Source: [Erwinia] mediterraneensis (GTDB lineage Bacteria; Pseudomonadota; Gammaproteobacteria; Enterobacterales; Enterobacteriaceae). Taken from it: a stretch of DNA of 64,000 nt. This document shows positions 9,340 through 18,998 of this stretch, piece after piece. Position 1 is the stretch's first letter. The number at the start of each line of letters is the position of its first letter. The notes under the pieces were generated by a model. It saw only the letters and a program-made list of their open reading frames with translations. It was not told where the DNA came from and did no database searches. The translations under genes and the position numbers were made by a program. The DNA lies in the NCBI RefSeq assembly GCF_900604315.1, contig NZ_LR026978.1, forward strand, positions 186,001-250,000. Direction: 5' to 3'.

Positions 9340-9460
9340 GGGAAGCTCACTACAAAAAGGTATCAGCGTGACGGTTAAGAATGGGAATACACTAGCTTTA
9401 TCACGCAAAAAAAGCCAGCCGGGGTGCAGTCTGTTATGGCCCGCAAAATCCGGCAGCGCT

Positions 9461-9499
9461 GAAATAAAACCGGCAGGTCAGGTTGCCCTGTCCTGCCGG
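9461..9499 (-). terminator. gyrA terminator
   Basis: Arms CCGGCAGG (9470-9477) and CCTGCCGG (9492-9499) pair perfectly and a second CAGG/CCTG pairing extends the stem inside. On the minus strand the hairpin is followed by TTTTATTTC. It lies 58 bases past the gyrA stop and separates gyrA from rcsC. Confidence 0.85.
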
Positions 9500-9556
9500 A
9501 GAGATTGCCTGCGCGGCGCGGCGTCATGGGTCTGACGGCTCGCGCTGCACGCTCAG

Positions 9557-12193
9557 TTACTCGTCATCTGCCTCTGGCGCATCATCTTCGGGTTCGACTT
9601 CCGGGGCCAGATCTTCATCCCCTTCCGCGACGCTACCGTCAATGGTGTCCAGCTCTTCTTCCGCTACCGGCTCTGCCACACGCTGCAGGCCGACCACATT
9701 CTCATCTTCCGCCGTGCGGATCAGGATAACGCCCTGGGTATTACGTCCCACAATGCTGACTTCCGAGACGCGGGTACGTACCAGCGTACCGGCATCGGTG
9801 ATCATCATGATCTGATCGCTGTCCACCACCTGCACCGCGCCGATAACCGGGCCGTTGCGGTCGGTCACCTTAATGGAGATGACCCCCTGCGTCGCACGGG
9901 ATTTGGTCGGATACTCGCTGGTTGCGGTACGTTTACCGTAGCCGTTTTGCGTGACGGTGAGAATAGCCCCTTCGTCACGCGGTACGATCAGCGATACCAC
10001 GCGGTCGCTTTCCGCCAGCTTGATGCCGCGTACCCCGGAAGCGGTACGGCCCATGGCGCGTACGGCGGTTTCGGAGAAGCGCACCACCTTGCCAGCGGCC
10101 GAGAAGAGCATCGCTTCGTCGTTGCCGTTGGTCAGCGCCACGCCGATCAGCTCATCATCTTCACGCAGGTTGACGGCGATAATACCGGCACTGCGCGGAC
10201 GGCTGAACTCAGAGAGCGCAGTTTTCTTCACGGTGCCGCTGGCGGTAGCCATAAAGATATTGAGGCCCTCTTCATACTCGCGCACCGGCAGAATGGCCGT
10301 GATACGCTCATTCGCTTCCAGCGGCAGCAGATTGACGATTGGTCGGCCACGGGCACCACGGCTCGCTTCCGGCAGCTGATAGACCTTCATCCAGTAGAGT
10401 CGGCCACGGCTGGAGAAGCAGAGGATGGTATCATGGGTGTTCGCCACCAGCAGACGATCGATAAAGTCTTCTTCTTTGATACGCGCGGCTGATTTGCCTT
10501 TGCCGCCACGGCGCTGCGCTTCATAGTCGCTGAGCGGCTGATACTTGACATAACCCTGATGCGACAGCGTGACCACCACATCTTCCTGATTAATCAGGTC
10601 TTCGATATTAATATCAGCCGAGTTAGCGGTGATTTCCGTCCGGCGCTCGTCACCGAACTGATCGCGCATCGCAATCAGCTCTTCGCGGATCACTTCCATC
10701 AGGCGCTCAGCGCTCTGCAGGATGTTGAGCAGTTCCGCGATCTGATCCAGCAGCCCTTTGTACTCGTCGAGCAGTTTTTCATGCTCCAGGCTGGTGAGTT
10801 TCTGCAGACGTAAATCGAGGATCGCCTGCGCCTGCTGCTCAGTCAGATAATATTTGCCGTCACGGATACCGAACTCCGGCTCCAGCCACTCCGGACGTGC
10901 GGCATCATCACCGGCACGCTCCAGCATCGCGGAGACGTTGCCCAGATCCCACGCCTGGGCGATCAGGCCGCTTTTCGCTTCCGCCGGGGTCGGCGCGCGA
11001 CGAATCAGCTCGATAATGGGATCGATATTGGCCAGCGCAATCGCCAGACCTTCCAGGATATGAGCACGGTCGCGCGCTTTGCGCAGTTCAAAAATGGTAC
11101 GACGCGTGACGACTTCGCGACGGTGACGCACGAAGGCTTCAAGGATCTCCTTGAGCGCCATAATTTTCGGCTGCCCCTGGTGCAGCGCCACCATGTTAAT
11201 GCCGAAGGAGACCTGCAGCTGCGTCAGCGAGTAGAGGTTGTTAAGCACCACCTCGCCCACCGCGTCACGCTTCACTTCAATCACGATGCGCATGCCGTCT
11301 TTATCGGATTCATCGCGCAGGGCACTGATACCCTCAATGCGCTTCTCCTTTACCAGCTCGGCGATTTTCTCAATCAGGCGCGCTTTGTTCACCTGATACG
11401 GAATTTCGTGAATGATGATGGTTTCACGACCGGTTTTCGCGTCCGTTTCCACCTCGCCACGGGCGCGGATATAGATTTTGCCGCGTCCGGTACGATAGGC
11501 CTCTTCAATGCCGCGACGCCCATTGATAATGGCGGCGGTCGGGAAATCGGGGCCCGGAATGTGCTCCATCAGCCCTTCAACGCTGATGTTCTCATCGTCA
11601 ATGTAGGCGAGACAGCCGTTGATCACCTCAGTGAGGTTATGGGGCGGAATGTTGGTTGCCATCCCCACGGCGATACCGGACGAGCCGTTGACCAGCAGGT
11701 TCGGGATTTTAGTCGGCAGAACTTCAGGGATCTGTTCGGTGCCGTCGTAGTTCGGTACGAAATCGACCGTCTCTTTTTCCAGGTCAGCCAGCAGTTCATG
11801 CGCGATTTTTGCCATGCGCACTTCGGTATAACGCATCGCTGCGGCGGAGTCGCCGTCGATGGAACCAAAGTTACCCTGACCGTCCACCAGCATGTAGCGC
11901 AGGGAAAAAGGCTGAGCCATACGGACGATGGTGTCATACACAGCGGAATCACCATGCGGGTGATATTTACCGATGACGTCCCCGACCACACGGGCAGATT
12001 TTTTATAGGGTTTGTTCCAGTCATTACCCAGTTCGCTCATGGCGAAAAGTACGCGACGGTGTACAGGCTTCAGGCCATCGCGGACATCGGGTAAGGCACG
12101 GCCAACAATGACCGACATGGCATAATCGAGATAAGAGTTTTTTAACTCTTCTTCGATATTAACCGGTGTAATTTCTCTTGCAAGGTCGCTCAT
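9557..12193 (-). CDS. gyrA: DNA gyrase subunit A
   Basis: GyrA cuts and rejoins DNA in the A2B2 gyrase that introduces negative supercoils. The 878-residue product (E. coli 875) carries the catalytic tyrosine in [11 protein letters not shown] (Tyr122 by E. coli numbering), the winged-helix region, the GyrA box QRRGGKG that starts the C-terminal DNA-wrapping domain, and a strongly acidic tail. The quinolone-determining stretch reads [12 protein letters not shown], with Ser83 and Asp87 as in susceptible E. coli. It is divergent from ubiG across 166 bases. Confidence 0.98.
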   Translation of the reverse strand: MSDLAREITPVNIEEELKNSYLDYAMSVIVGRALPDVRDGLKPVHRRVLFAMSELGNDWNKPYKKSARVVGDVIGKYHPHGDSAVYDTIVRMAQPFSLRYMLVDGQGNFGSIDGDSAAAMRYTEVRMAKIAHELLADLEKETVDFVPNYDGTEQIPEVLPTKIPNLLVNGSSGIAVGMATNIPPHNLTEVINGCLAYIDDENISVEGLMEHIPGPDFPTAAIINGRRGIEEAYRTGRGKIYIRARGEVETDAKTGRETIIIHEIPYQVNKARLIEKIAELVKEKRIEGISALRDESDKDGMRIVIEVKRDAVGEVVLNNLYSLTQLQVSFGINMVALHQGQPKIMALKEILEAFVRHRREVVTRRTIFELRKARDRAHILEGLAIALANIDPIIELIRRAPTPAEAKSGLIAQAWDLGNVSAMLERAGDDAARPEWLEPEFGIRDGKYYLTEQQAQAILDLRLQKLTSLEHEKLLDEYKGLLDQIAELLNILQSAERLMEVIREELIAMRDQFGDERRTEITANSADINIEDLINQEDVVVTLSHQGYVKYQPLSDYEAQRRGGKGKSAARIKEEDFIDRLLVANTHDTILCFSSRGRLYWMKVYQLPEASRGARGRPIVNLLPLEANERITAILPVREYEEGLNIFMATASGTVKKTALSEFSRPRSAGIIAVNLREDDELIGVALTNGNDEAMLFSAAGKVVRFSETAVRAMGRTASGVRGIKLAESDRVVSLIVPRDEGAILTVTQNGYGKRTATSEYPTKSRATQGVISIKVTDRNGPVIGAVQVVDSDQIMMITDAGTLVRTRVSEVSIVGRNTQGVILIRTAEDENVVGLQRVAEPVAEEELDTIDGSVAEGDEDLAPEVEPEDDAPEADDE

Positions 12194-12359
12194 GGAGCCG
12201 CTATCCCTCTACATAATCCCGGATTTCAAAGGTGCGAAAGTATATCACATTTCCTTGCTACGGTGAACGTAAACCGCCGTTTTACTTTGGCGTTGCACAT
12301 GCCTATTCCGGCGTTAAACGTATATACTCAGGAGAAATTTTGTCAGGAGTAGCAATTCA

Positions 12360-13088
12360 ATGAATGCACAACCTCAGGAGAGCCGTCAGAACGTTGACAA
12401 CCAGGAGATCGCCAAGTTTGAAGCTGTGGCTTCACGCTGGTGGGATCTGGAAGGTGAATTTAAACCTTTACACCGTATTAATCCGCTGCGCCTCGGCTAT
12501 ATCGCGCAGCACAGTAACGGTCTGTTCGGCAAGAAAGTGCTGGATGTGGGCTGCGGCGGCGGCATTCTGGCGGAAAGCATGGCGCGTGAAGGCGCGAACG
12601 TCACCGGTCTCGATATGGGGGCGGAACCGCTGGCGGTGGCGCGTCTGCATGCCCAGGAGAGCGGCGTGACGCTCGACTATATTCAGCAGACCGTCGAAGA
12701 GCATGCCGACCAGCACCCCGGCGTCTATGATATTGTCACCTGTATGGAGATGCTGGAGCATGTGCCCGATCCGCGTTCGGTGGTACACGCCTGCGCCCGG
12801 CTGGCGAAACCGGGAGGCGAGGTCTTTTTCTCGACTCTGAACCGCAATCCGAAAGCCTGGCTGCTGGCGATCTTCGGCGCGGAATATCTGTTGCGCATGG
12901 TGCCGCGCGGCACCCATGACATCAAAAAGTTTATTCGTCCCTCTGAGCTGCTCGGCTGGGTCGACGAGACGTCGCTACGTGAACAACATATGATCGGTCT
13001 GCACTACAACCCGCTGACCAACAAGTTCCGTTTAGCGCCAGGCGTTGACGTGAACTATATGGTGCATACGCGCGCGGTAAAATCTTAA
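12360..13088 (+). CDS. ubiG: Ubiquinone biosynthesis O-methyltransferase UbiG
   Basis: UbiG carries out both O-methylations in ubiquinone synthesis. The 242-residue protein has a class I SAM-dependent methyltransferase fold with the SAM-binding motif [16 protein letters not shown] at about 62-77 and the family's conserved [16 protein letters not shown] near the N-terminus. An AGGAG ribosome site lies before the ATG. It is divergent from gyrA, as in E. coli. Confidence 0.97.
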   Translation: MNAQPQESRQNVDNQEIAKFEAVASRWWDLEGEFKPLHRINPLRLGYIAQHSNGLFGKKVLDVGCGGGILAESMAREGANVTGLDMGAEPLAVARLHAQESGVTLDYIQQTVEEHADQHPGVYDIVTCMEMLEHVPDPRSVVHACARLAKPGGEVFFSTLNRNPKAWLLAIFGAEYLLRMVPRGTHDIKKFIRPSELLGWVDETSLREQHMIGLHYNPLTNKFRLAPGVDVNYMVHTRAVKS

Positions 13089-13099
13089 CCCGTCCTGCT

Positions 13100-13125
13100 G
13101 CGGGAAACGCATCGCGCTTTCCCGC
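13100..13125 (+). terminator. Hairpin downstream of ubiG
   Basis: GCGGGAAA (13100-13107) pairs with TTTCCCGC (13118-13125) shortly after the ubiG stop. The T-run is missing, so it may be a weak or Rho-assisted terminator. A second, AT-rich stem followed by seven T lies near 13195-13215. Confidence 0.5.
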
Positions 13126-13307
13126 CCTCCCCGCTCCCGGCCTGGCGGTTCTCTGCGCAGCACGAAAAGTCGCTGCGCGAAAAATCAGCGATCGATCAAA
13201 AAATTGATTTTTTTGTTCTGCCCGTTGACAGAGTTGAGCGCCTTACGGGATGCGGGCTTAAGAAATATCGCAAAAAAAGCAAGCCCTCCGGACCACAATT
13301 TTGGGGG

Positions 13308-13335
13308 TTGTGAACCGCTGCAATCACACTAGAAT
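13308..13335 (+). promoter_or_regulatory. Probable nrdA promoter
   Basis: TTGTGA at 13308-13313 and TAGAAT at 13330-13335 are separated by 16 bases and read toward nrdA. The -10 element lies inside the first NrdR-like box, which fits repression by NrdR blocking RNA polymerase. Confidence 0.6.
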
Positions 13336-13341
13336 ACTCAC
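13326..13341 (+). promoter_or_regulatory. NrdR box 1 of nrdAB
   Basis: The 16-mer ACACTAGAATACTCAC partly matches the NrdR consensus acaCwAtATaTwGtgt and overlaps the -10 element. It begins 41 bases before box 2, close to four helical turns, which fits the paired arrangement of NrdR sites on one face of the DNA. Confidence 0.6.
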
Positions 13342-13366
13342 CATGTAGTATATTTTTTTCCTGAAT

Positions 13367-13382
13367 CCCCTATATATAGTGT
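13367..13382 (+). promoter_or_regulatory. NrdR box 2 of nrdAB
   Basis: CCCCTATATATAGTGT matches the NrdR consensus at 13 to 14 of 16 positions, including the whole central CTATATATAG core. NrdR represses ribonucleotide reductase operons when bound to ATP and dATP. Confidence 0.85.
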
Positions 13383-13403
13383 TTATCCACAACATTATTC
13401 ACA
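13383..13403 (+). promoter_or_regulatory. Two tandem DnaA boxes in the nrdA leader
   Basis: TTATCCACA (13383-13391) and TTATTCACA (13395-13403) both match the DnaA box TTATNCACA exactly, in the same orientation, three bases apart and adjoining NrdR box 2. E. coli nrdAB is known to be controlled by DnaA, which ties nucleotide supply to replication. Confidence 0.85.
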
Positions 13404-13472
13404 ATGAATATGCTGTGCATAAATCGGGGTTTCCTTTAATTTACGGATACTCACGCAAGGTAAAAACGCGAC

Positions 13473-15758
13473 ATGAACCAAAGTCTGCTCGTTACTAAAC
13501 GCGATGGCCGCCAGGAGCGCATTAATCTCGATAAAATTCATCGGGTACTGGATTGGGCCGCCGAAGGGCTGAATAACGTCTCTGTCTCTCAGGTGGAGCT
13601 GCGTTCGCACATTCAGTTCTATGATGGCATCAAGACCTCAGACATCCATGAGACCATCATTAAGGCCGCAGCAGACCTTATCTCCCGCGACGCCCCGGAC
13701 TATCAATATCTTGCTGCTCGCCTGGCGATTTTCCACCTGCGTAAGAAAGCCTATGGGCAGTTTGAGCCGCCGAAGCTTTACGATCAGGTGGTGCGCATGG
13801 TTGACATGGGCAAATATGATCGCCATCTGCTGGAAGACTACAGTCAGGAAGAGTTCGAGCAGATGGACAGCTTTATCGACCACTGGCGCGACATGAACTT
13901 CTCCTATGCAGCGGTGAAGCAGCTGGAAGGTAAGTATCTGGTACAAAACCGCGTCACCGGCGATATCTATGAGAGCGCGCAGTTCCTCTATATTCTGGTG
14001 GCGGCCTGCCTGTTCTCCGGCTATCCGCGCGCTACGCGTATGGATTACATCAAGCGTTTCTATGATGCGATCTCAACCTTTAAGATTTCGTTGCCGACGC
14101 CGATTATGTCTGGCGTGCGCACCCCGACGCGTCAGTTCAGCTCATGCGTGTTGATCGAGTGCGGCGACAGCCTGGATTCCATTAACGCCACCTCCAGCGC
14201 CATTGTGAAATATGTTTCCCAGCGCGCCGGTATCGGCATCAACGCAGGCCGCATTCGCGCCCTGGGCAGTCCGATCCGTGGCGGCGAAGCTTTCCATACC
14301 GGCTGTATCCCGTTCTATAAGCACTTCCAGACCGCGGTGAAATCCTGCTCGCAGGGCGGTGTGCGTGGCGGAGCCGCCACCCTGTTTTACCCGATGTGGC
14401 ATCTGGAAGTGGAAAGTCTGCTGGTGTTGAAAAACAACCGTGGCGTGGAAGGCAACCGCGTGCGTCATATGGACTACGGCGTGCAGCTGAACAAGCTGAT
14501 GTATCAACGCCTGCTGAAAGGGGAAGATATTACCCTGTTCAGTCCGTCTGACGTCCCGGGCCTGTATGATGCCTTCTTTGCCGATCAGGAAGAGTTTGAG
14601 CGTCTGTACACCCAATATGAGCAGGATGAGAGCATCCGCAAGCAGCGTGTGAAGGCCGTCGATCTTTTCTCACTGATGATGCAGGAGCGCGCCTCAACCG
14701 GTCGTATCTATATCCAGAACGTCGACCACTGCAATACGCACAGTCCGTTTGATGCCAGCATCGCGCCGGTACGTCAGTCCAACCTCTGTCTGGAGATTGC
14801 GCTGCCGACCAAACCGCTGAACGATGTGAATGACGAGAGCGGCGAGATTGCGCTCTGTACGCTTTCTGCTTTCAACCTGGGCGCTATCGACAGCCTCGAC
14901 GATCTGGAAGAGCTGGCGACCCTGGCGGTACGTGCGCTGGACGCCCTGCTCGACTATCAGGATTACCCGATTCCGGCCGCGAAACGCGGTGCCATGGGGC
15001 GCCGTACCCTGGGTATTGGCGTGATTAACTTCGCCTATTACCTGGCGAAAAATGGCGTACGTTACTCTGATGGCAGCGCCAACAGCCTGACCCATAAGAC
15101 TTTCGAAGCGATTCAGTATTATCTGCTGAAGGCGTCGAATGAACTGGCGAAAGAGCAAGGTGCCTGCCCGTGGTTTAATGAAACCACTTACGCCCAGGGC
15201 ATTCTGCCGATCGATACCTATAAAAAGGATCTCGATACTATCTGTAACGAACCGCTGCATCTCGACTGGGAAGGCCTGCGTGAGCAGATTAAAACGCACG
15301 GCCTGCGTAACTCAACGCTTTCTGCCCTGATGCCGTCGGAGACCTCTTCGCAGATCTCTAACGCCACCAACGGTATTGAGCCGCCGCGCGGTCATATCAG
15401 CATTAAAGCTTCAAAAGATGGCATCCTGCGTCAGGTGGTGCCGGAGTATGAACGTCTGAAAGATCAGTATGAGCTGCTGTGGGACATGCCTTCCAACGAC
15501 GGCTATCTGCAGCTGGTGGGTCTGATGCAGAAGTTTATCGACCAGGCGATTTCGTCTAACACCAACTACGATCCGTCACGCTTTGCCAACGGTAAAGTGC
15601 CGATGAAGCAGCTGCTGAAAGATTTGCTGACCGCTTATAAGTTCGGCGTGAAAACCCTCTATTACCAGAACACCCGTGATGGTGCAGAGGATGCGCAGGA
15701 CGACCTGGCCCCGTCCATTCAGGATGATGGCTGCGAGAGCGGTGCCTGCAAAATTTAA
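13473..15758 (+). CDS. nrdA: Class Ia ribonucleotide reductase, large (alpha) subunit
   Basis: NrdA reduces ribonucleoside diphosphates using a radical delivered from NrdB. The product is 761 residues, as in E. coli. It has an N-terminal ATP-cone (residues 1 to about 95) for dATP feedback, the catalytic barrel with the cysteine and glutamate in SNLCLEIALP, a redox cysteine in EIALCTLSAFN and another in FSSCVLIECGDS, the radical-path YY pair near VKTLYYQN, and the C-terminal swinging-arm cysteines in CESGACKI. It heads the nrdA-nrdB-yfaE operon and carries a 180-base leader with NrdR and DnaA sites. Confidence 0.98.
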   Translation: MNQSLLVTKRDGRQERINLDKIHRVLDWAAEGLNNVSVSQVELRSHIQFYDGIKTSDIHETIIKAAADLISRDAPDYQYLAARLAIFHLRKKAYGQFEPPKLYDQVVRMVDMGKYDRHLLEDYSQEEFEQMDSFIDHWRDMNFSYAAVKQLEGKYLVQNRVTGDIYESAQFLYILVAACLFSGYPRATRMDYIKRFYDAISTFKISLPTPIMSGVRTPTRQFSSCVLIECGDSLDSINATSSAIVKYVSQRAGIGINAGRIRALGSPIRGGEAFHTGCIPFYKHFQTAVKSCSQGGVRGGAATLFYPMWHLEVESLLVLKNNRGVEGNRVRHMDYGVQLNKLMYQRLLKGEDITLFSPSDVPGLYDAFFADQEEFERLYTQYEQDESIRKQRVKAVDLFSLMMQERASTGRIYIQNVDHCNTHSPFDASIAPVRQSNLCLEIALPTKPLNDVNDESGEIALCTLSAFNLGAIDSLDDLEELATLAVRALDALLDYQDYPIPAAKRGAMGRRTLGIGVINFAYYLAKNGVRYSDGSANSLTHKTFEAIQYYLLKASNELAKEQGACPWFNETTYAQGILPIDTYKKDLDTICNEPLHLDWEGLREQIKTHGLRNSTLSALMPSETSSQISNATNGIEPPRGHISIKASKDGILRQVVPEYERLKDQYELLWDMPSNDGYLQLVGLMQKFIDQAISSNTNYDPSRFANGKVPMKQLLKDLLTAYKFGVKTLYYQNTRDGAEDAQDDLAPSIQDDGCESGACKI

Positions 15759-15808
15759 CGACGTTTCACAACGGGGCGAAGCCGCTTCGCCCTTGTGCTA
15801 ACCCGTAA

Positions 15809-15832
15809 GGGCCGAATTTATTCGGCCCCTTT
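15809..15832 (+). terminator. Hairpin between nrdA and nrdB
   Basis: GGGCCGAAT (15809-15817) pairs perfectly with ATTCGGCCC (15820-15828) and is followed by CTTT. A second stem, GGGCGAAG/CTTCGCCC, precedes it at about 15774-15792. Since nrdB follows after 22 bases, this may be partial attenuation or an mRNA stability element adjusting NrdA to NrdB rather than a full stop. Confidence 0.55.
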
Positions 15833-15850
15833 ACTTCTGGACGCTTTGTT

Positions 15851-16981
15851 ATGGCTTATACCACTTTCTCACAAAACAAAAACGATCAGCTTAAAGAGCC
15901 GATGTTCTTTGGCCAGTCCGTCAACGTGGCGCGCTTCGATCAGCAAAAATACGATATTTTTGAAAAGCTGATTGAAAAGCAGCTCTCTTTCTTCTGGCGC
16001 CCGGAAGAGGTGGATGTGTCTCGCGACCGTATCGACTATCAGGCGCTGCCGGAACATGAAAAGCATATTTTTATCAGCAACCTGAAATATCAGACGCTGC
16101 TGGATTCCATTCAGGGCCGTAGCCCGAACGTGGCGCTGCTGCCGTTGATTTCGATTCCGGAGCTGGAGACCTGGGTTGAGACCTGGGCGTTTTCCGAGAC
16201 CATCCACTCGCGCTCTTATACCCATATCATTCGTAACATTGTGAACGATCCGTCGCTGGTGTTTGACGATATCGTGACCAATGAGCAGATTCTGAAGCGT
16301 GCGCAGGATATCTCCGCCTATTACGATGACCTGATTGAGATGACCAACTACTGGCATCTGCTGGGCGAAGGCACCCATCAGGTCAATGGCAAAGAAGTGA
16401 CCGTCAGCGTACGCGCGCTGAAGAAGCAGCTCTATCTCTGCCTGATGAGCGTGAACGCGCTGGAAGCGATTCGTTTCTACGTCAGCTTCGCCTGCTCTTT
16501 CGCCTTTGCCGAGCGCGAGCTGATGGAAGGCAACGCGAAAATTATCCGTCTGATCGCCCGTGACGAAGCGCTGCACCTGACCGGCACTCAGCATATGCTA
16601 AACCTGATGCGTAGCGGTGAAGACGATCCGGAGATGAAAGAGATTGCGGAAGAGTGTCGTGAAGAGTGTTTTGAGCTGTTCAGGAAAGCCGCTATTCAGG
16701 AAAAAGAGTGGGCAGAATATCTGTTCCGCGATGGCTCAATGATCGGTCTGAACAAGGATATTCTCTGCCAGTATATCGAGTACATTACCAATATTCGTAT
16801 GCAGGCCGTGGGCCTCGATCTGCCGTTCCAGACGCGTTCCAACCCGATCCCGTGGATCAACGCCTGGCTGGTGTCGGACAACGTTCAGGTGGCACCGCAG
16901 GAAGTGGAAGTGAGCTCCTATCTGGTGGGTCAGATCGACTCTGAAGTGGGCGAAGACGATTTCAACGGCTTCCAGCTCTGA
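15851..16981 (+). CDS. nrdB: Class Ia ribonucleotide reductase, small (beta) subunit
   Basis: NrdB holds the di-iron centre and the stable tyrosyl radical. The product is 376 residues, as in E. coli. The radical tyrosine lies in [14 protein letters not shown] (Tyr122 type), with iron ligands in the helices containing EHEKHIF, FSETIHS, ERELMEG and ARDEALH. The C-terminal tail ([18 protein letters not shown]) is the peptide that docks on NrdA. Its stop overlaps the yfaE start by one base (TGATG). Confidence 0.98.
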   Translation: MAYTTFSQNKNDQLKEPMFFGQSVNVARFDQQKYDIFEKLIEKQLSFFWRPEEVDVSRDRIDYQALPEHEKHIFISNLKYQTLLDSIQGRSPNVALLPLISIPELETWVETWAFSETIHSRSYTHIIRNIVNDPSLVFDDIVTNEQILKRAQDISAYYDDLIEMTNYWHLLGEGTHQVNGKEVTVSVRALKKQLYLCLMSVNALEAIRFYVSFACSFAFAERELMEGNAKIIRLIARDEALHLTGTQHMLNLMRSGEDDPEMKEIAEECREECFELFRKAAIQEKEWAEYLFRDGSMIGLNKDILCQYIEYITNIRMQAVGLDLPFQTRSNPIPWINAWLVSDNVQVAPQEVEVSSYLVGQIDSEVGEDDFNGFQL

Positions 16982-17244
16982 TGATGGCACGCCCGTTCGT
17001 TATCCTCCGCACCTCCGGCGACCGGCTGGAGTGGGCGGAGGAGCACCCTAACTTGCTGTCGGTTCTGGAAGCGCATAACTTTTGCGTCGAGTTCCAGTGC
17101 CGCGAAGGCTACTGCGGCTCCTGCCGTATGCGCCTGGTAAAAGGGGAAGTCAGCTACGCAGAAATGCCCCTTGCCTTTGTGCAACAGGGTGAGATTTTAC
17201 CCTGCTGCTGTACGGCGCAGGGGGATATTGAGATTGATTTGTAA
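16981..17244 (+). CDS. yfaE: 2Fe-2S ferredoxin YfaE, NrdB cofactor maintenance
   Basis: YfaE supplies electrons to regenerate the di-iron tyrosyl radical of NrdB. The 87-residue protein has the plant-type [2Fe-2S] pattern CREGYCGSC with a final cysteine in ILPCCCT. The ATG overlaps the nrdB stop; a second ATG follows immediately at 16984. Being last in the nrdAB-yfaE operon supports the role. Confidence 0.93.
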   Translation: MMARPFVILRTSGDRLEWAEEHPNLLSVLEAHNFCVEFQCREGYCGSCRMRLVKGEVSYAEMPLAFVQQGEILPCCCTAQGDIEIDL

Positions 17245-17283
17245 CATCCTGCACGTTGTTACCCAAAAACCGCCGCTTTCGTC

Positions 17284-17385
17284 GAAGATAACGGGCAGCT
17301 CCGTAAAGATGGCGTGAATACATCCCTGTAGCCTCAGCCGCCGCATCCCTGCGGCGGATGCTGTACTCCACTGCCCGTCATCTTC
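17284..17385. repeat. Palindromic intergenic repeat, copy 1
   Basis: Terminal inverted repeats GAAGATAACGGGCAG (17284-17298) and CTGCCCGTCATCTTC (17371-17385) match at 14 of 15 positions and enclose about 70 bases with a smaller perfect stem (CCGCCGCA/TGCGGCGG). Read on the minus strand, the core (GGCTGAGG, then TTCACGCC and TCTTT) matches copy 2. It has no reading frame and sits between convergent yfaE and yfaY. Confidence 0.7.
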
Positions 17386-17438
17386 TCCTTATGCCAACTC
17401 CGCTGCGGTCTTTCTGACAGCTATGGCGCTGCCATTCA

Positions 17439-17546
17439 GGCGGGAAGGTTCGCCCGAAAAGCAAAGCATCCGAGCCATGGATGGCGAGGCTGAGGTCATA
17501 CGGACGTGTTCACGCCGTCTTTGCGATCGGGCGAACCTTTTCCGCC
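17439..17546. repeat. Palindromic intergenic repeat, copy 2
   Basis: Inverted repeats GGCGGGAAGGTTCGCCCGA (17439-17457) and the complementary TCGGGCGAACCTTTTCCGCC (17527-17546) pair with one mismatch and one extra base. The core on the plus strand (GGATGGCGAGGCTGAGG, then TTCACGCCGTCTTT) matches the minus-strand core of copy 1, so the two are related elements in opposite orientation, 53 bases apart. Size and structure suit a non-autonomous dispersed repeat of MITE or REP type. Confidence 0.7.
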
Positions 17547-17579
17547 CAGGCACCGAACATTCCGCCATGCCCCTAACTT

Positions 17580-18779
17580 TTACATCCTGACCGTTTCCAT
17601 CACCTCGATCCAGCCGTGGCCGGTCGTTACCTCTCTGCCCTGCAGCCAGCGCTGCAGCATATTCATCGCCATCATCGCCACGACTTCCTGACGGGTTTGC
17701 AGGTTATGACGGGAGTGACTGAATTTTACCCGCTGTGCCCAGGTCGCCTCTGGCGTATGCAGCGCCAGCGCAATTTCTCCGTCGGCGTTCAGCGAACCGA
17801 CACTGATCCCCAGCGCAGCCCCCTGCTCCATCGCAAACGTATGGGTACGGCTGGCCTGGGTGATGAGATCTTCCTCTGTTGCAGGTGCCACTTCGCCGCG
17901 CGCCAGCGGCACCGCTACCGATGCCAGCTGCCACTGCAGCAGCCCCGCAGTGAACTGTTCACTGATCGCCAGTCGCAGGGCACGCGCTTGCATGGTCTGC
18001 GCCAGCAGCGCGGGCAACCCTTCCGTCCCCTCGAAAATCGTGCACTCCGCCAGCTGCAAACGCACCTGCTGCCATGCCTGCTCCATTGCAACCCGCTGAC
18101 TGGCGGGACCAGTGAGCTTGATCTCAATAATCGGCATGGAGGAACGGTAACCCATCACCACTCCTTCCGGCAGCGCAACAGACTCCAGTTCGGCGGCAAG
18201 ATCGCTTTCGCCGCGGCCAAAGGTGGTCAGACGCAGACACAGCGGCGGCTCCGGCAAATTAAAATGCGCTTTCAGGCGCGGAATAATCTGCTGATCAACC
18301 ATCACCTTAAATTCAGAAGGCACGCCCGGCGTAAAGAATATCCAGCAGCGATTCAGGCGCAGCGCGAATCCACAGGCGGTGCCTACCGGATTATCGATCA
18401 GCTCGGCGTTGGCCGGGATCTCCGCCTGCTTACGGTTGCTGGCCGCCATAGCGCGTCCGCGCCCGGCAAACCAGGCTTCCATGGTCGCCAGCCACTCTTC
18501 ATGCAGCACCAGATCCACACCGCAGGCCTGCGCTGCCGCCTGAGCACTGAGATCGTCACTGGTCGGCCCCAGCCCGCCGTTGACGATCAGCACATCCGCC
18601 ACTTCACTGCGCGTTTGCAACGCTTCTATCAGCGACGCCAGCTTATCCCCGACGGTAGAACGGCTGGTCATGGGCAGTCCGTGCTGAAACAGCCTGTCGG
18701 CGAGCCAGGCCGCATTGGTATCTACAATCTGCCCGTGCAAAACCTCATCGCCCGTTGAGAGCATCTCTACTCTGATCAC
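17580..18779 (-). CDS. yfaY: CinA-like protein YfaY
   Basis: The 399-residue product (E. coli YfaY 400) has an N-terminal molybdopterin-binding-like CinA domain (VEMLSTGDEVLHGQIVDTNAAWLAD, NGGLGPTSDDLS, TPGVPSEFKVM) and a degenerate C-terminal region where active CinA proteins have the nicotinamide mononucleotide deamidase domain. In E. coli, YfaY lacks that activity, so no reaction is assigned. I use the GTG at 18779, with GGAG upstream and an N-terminus that fits the family; an ATG at 18836 would add 19 unrelated residues. Confidence 0.9.
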   Translation of the reverse strand: MIRVEMLSTGDEVLHGQIVDTNAAWLADRLFQHGLPMTSRSTVGDKLASLIEALQTRSEVADVLIVNGGLGPTSDDLSAQAAAQACGVDLVLHEEWLATMEAWFAGRGRAMAASNRKQAEIPANAELIDNPVGTACGFALRLNRCWIFFTPGVPSEFKVMVDQQIIPRLKAHFNLPEPPLCLRLTTFGRGESDLAAELESVALPEGVVMGYRSSMPIIEIKLTGPASQRVAMEQAWQQVRLQLAECTIFEGTEGLPALLAQTMQARALRLAISEQFTAGLLQWQLASVAVPLARGEVAPATEEDLITQASRTHTFAMEQGAALGISVGSLNADGEIALALHTPEATWAQRVKFSHSRHNLQTRQEVVAMMAMNMLQRWLQGREVTTGHGWIEVMETVRM

Positions 18780-18913
18780 TGTTGATTCTCCATTAGCTGT
18801 TCGCCTTACTGTAGGAAGCAGATGCAGGAAACACAACGATCAGCGTAAAAAGCGTAGCGGAAAAGGGAGAGGGATAACATTTATGCGAAACAGCTTCACA
18901 GAGGGGCGCAGAT

Positions 18914-18950
18914 AAAAGAAAAAACAACGGCGGGCAGACCTCCCACCGTT
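18914..18950 (-). terminator. elaB terminator
   Basis: On the minus strand, AACGGTGGG pairs with CCCGCCGTT (nine pairs with one G-T) and is followed by GTTTTTTC. It lies just past the elaB stop. Confidence 0.85.
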
Positions 18951-18998
18951 AGTATACGCCTGACAGCACAACAGCGACTGCCAGTAATCAAATCACCC

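Noticed and set aside
11930-11960. Quinolone-resistance changes in gyrA
   Set aside because: The codons for the Ser83 and Asp87 positions encode the susceptible residues.
11060-12094. 344-codon plus-strand frame opposite gyrA
   Set aside because: It is a mirror frame of a highly conserved gene with strong codon bias; no start signal and no familiar sequence.
17284-17546. ERIC identity for the paired repeats after yfaE
   Set aside because: Neither unit contains the ERIC core (AGCTTAC ... GTAAG) that is seen clearly at 56462-56588.
17616-18758. 380-codon plus-strand frame opposite yfaY
   Set aside because: It is antisense to a recognisable CinA-like protein, and its composition (rich in Arg, Gln and His) is that of a reversed frame.
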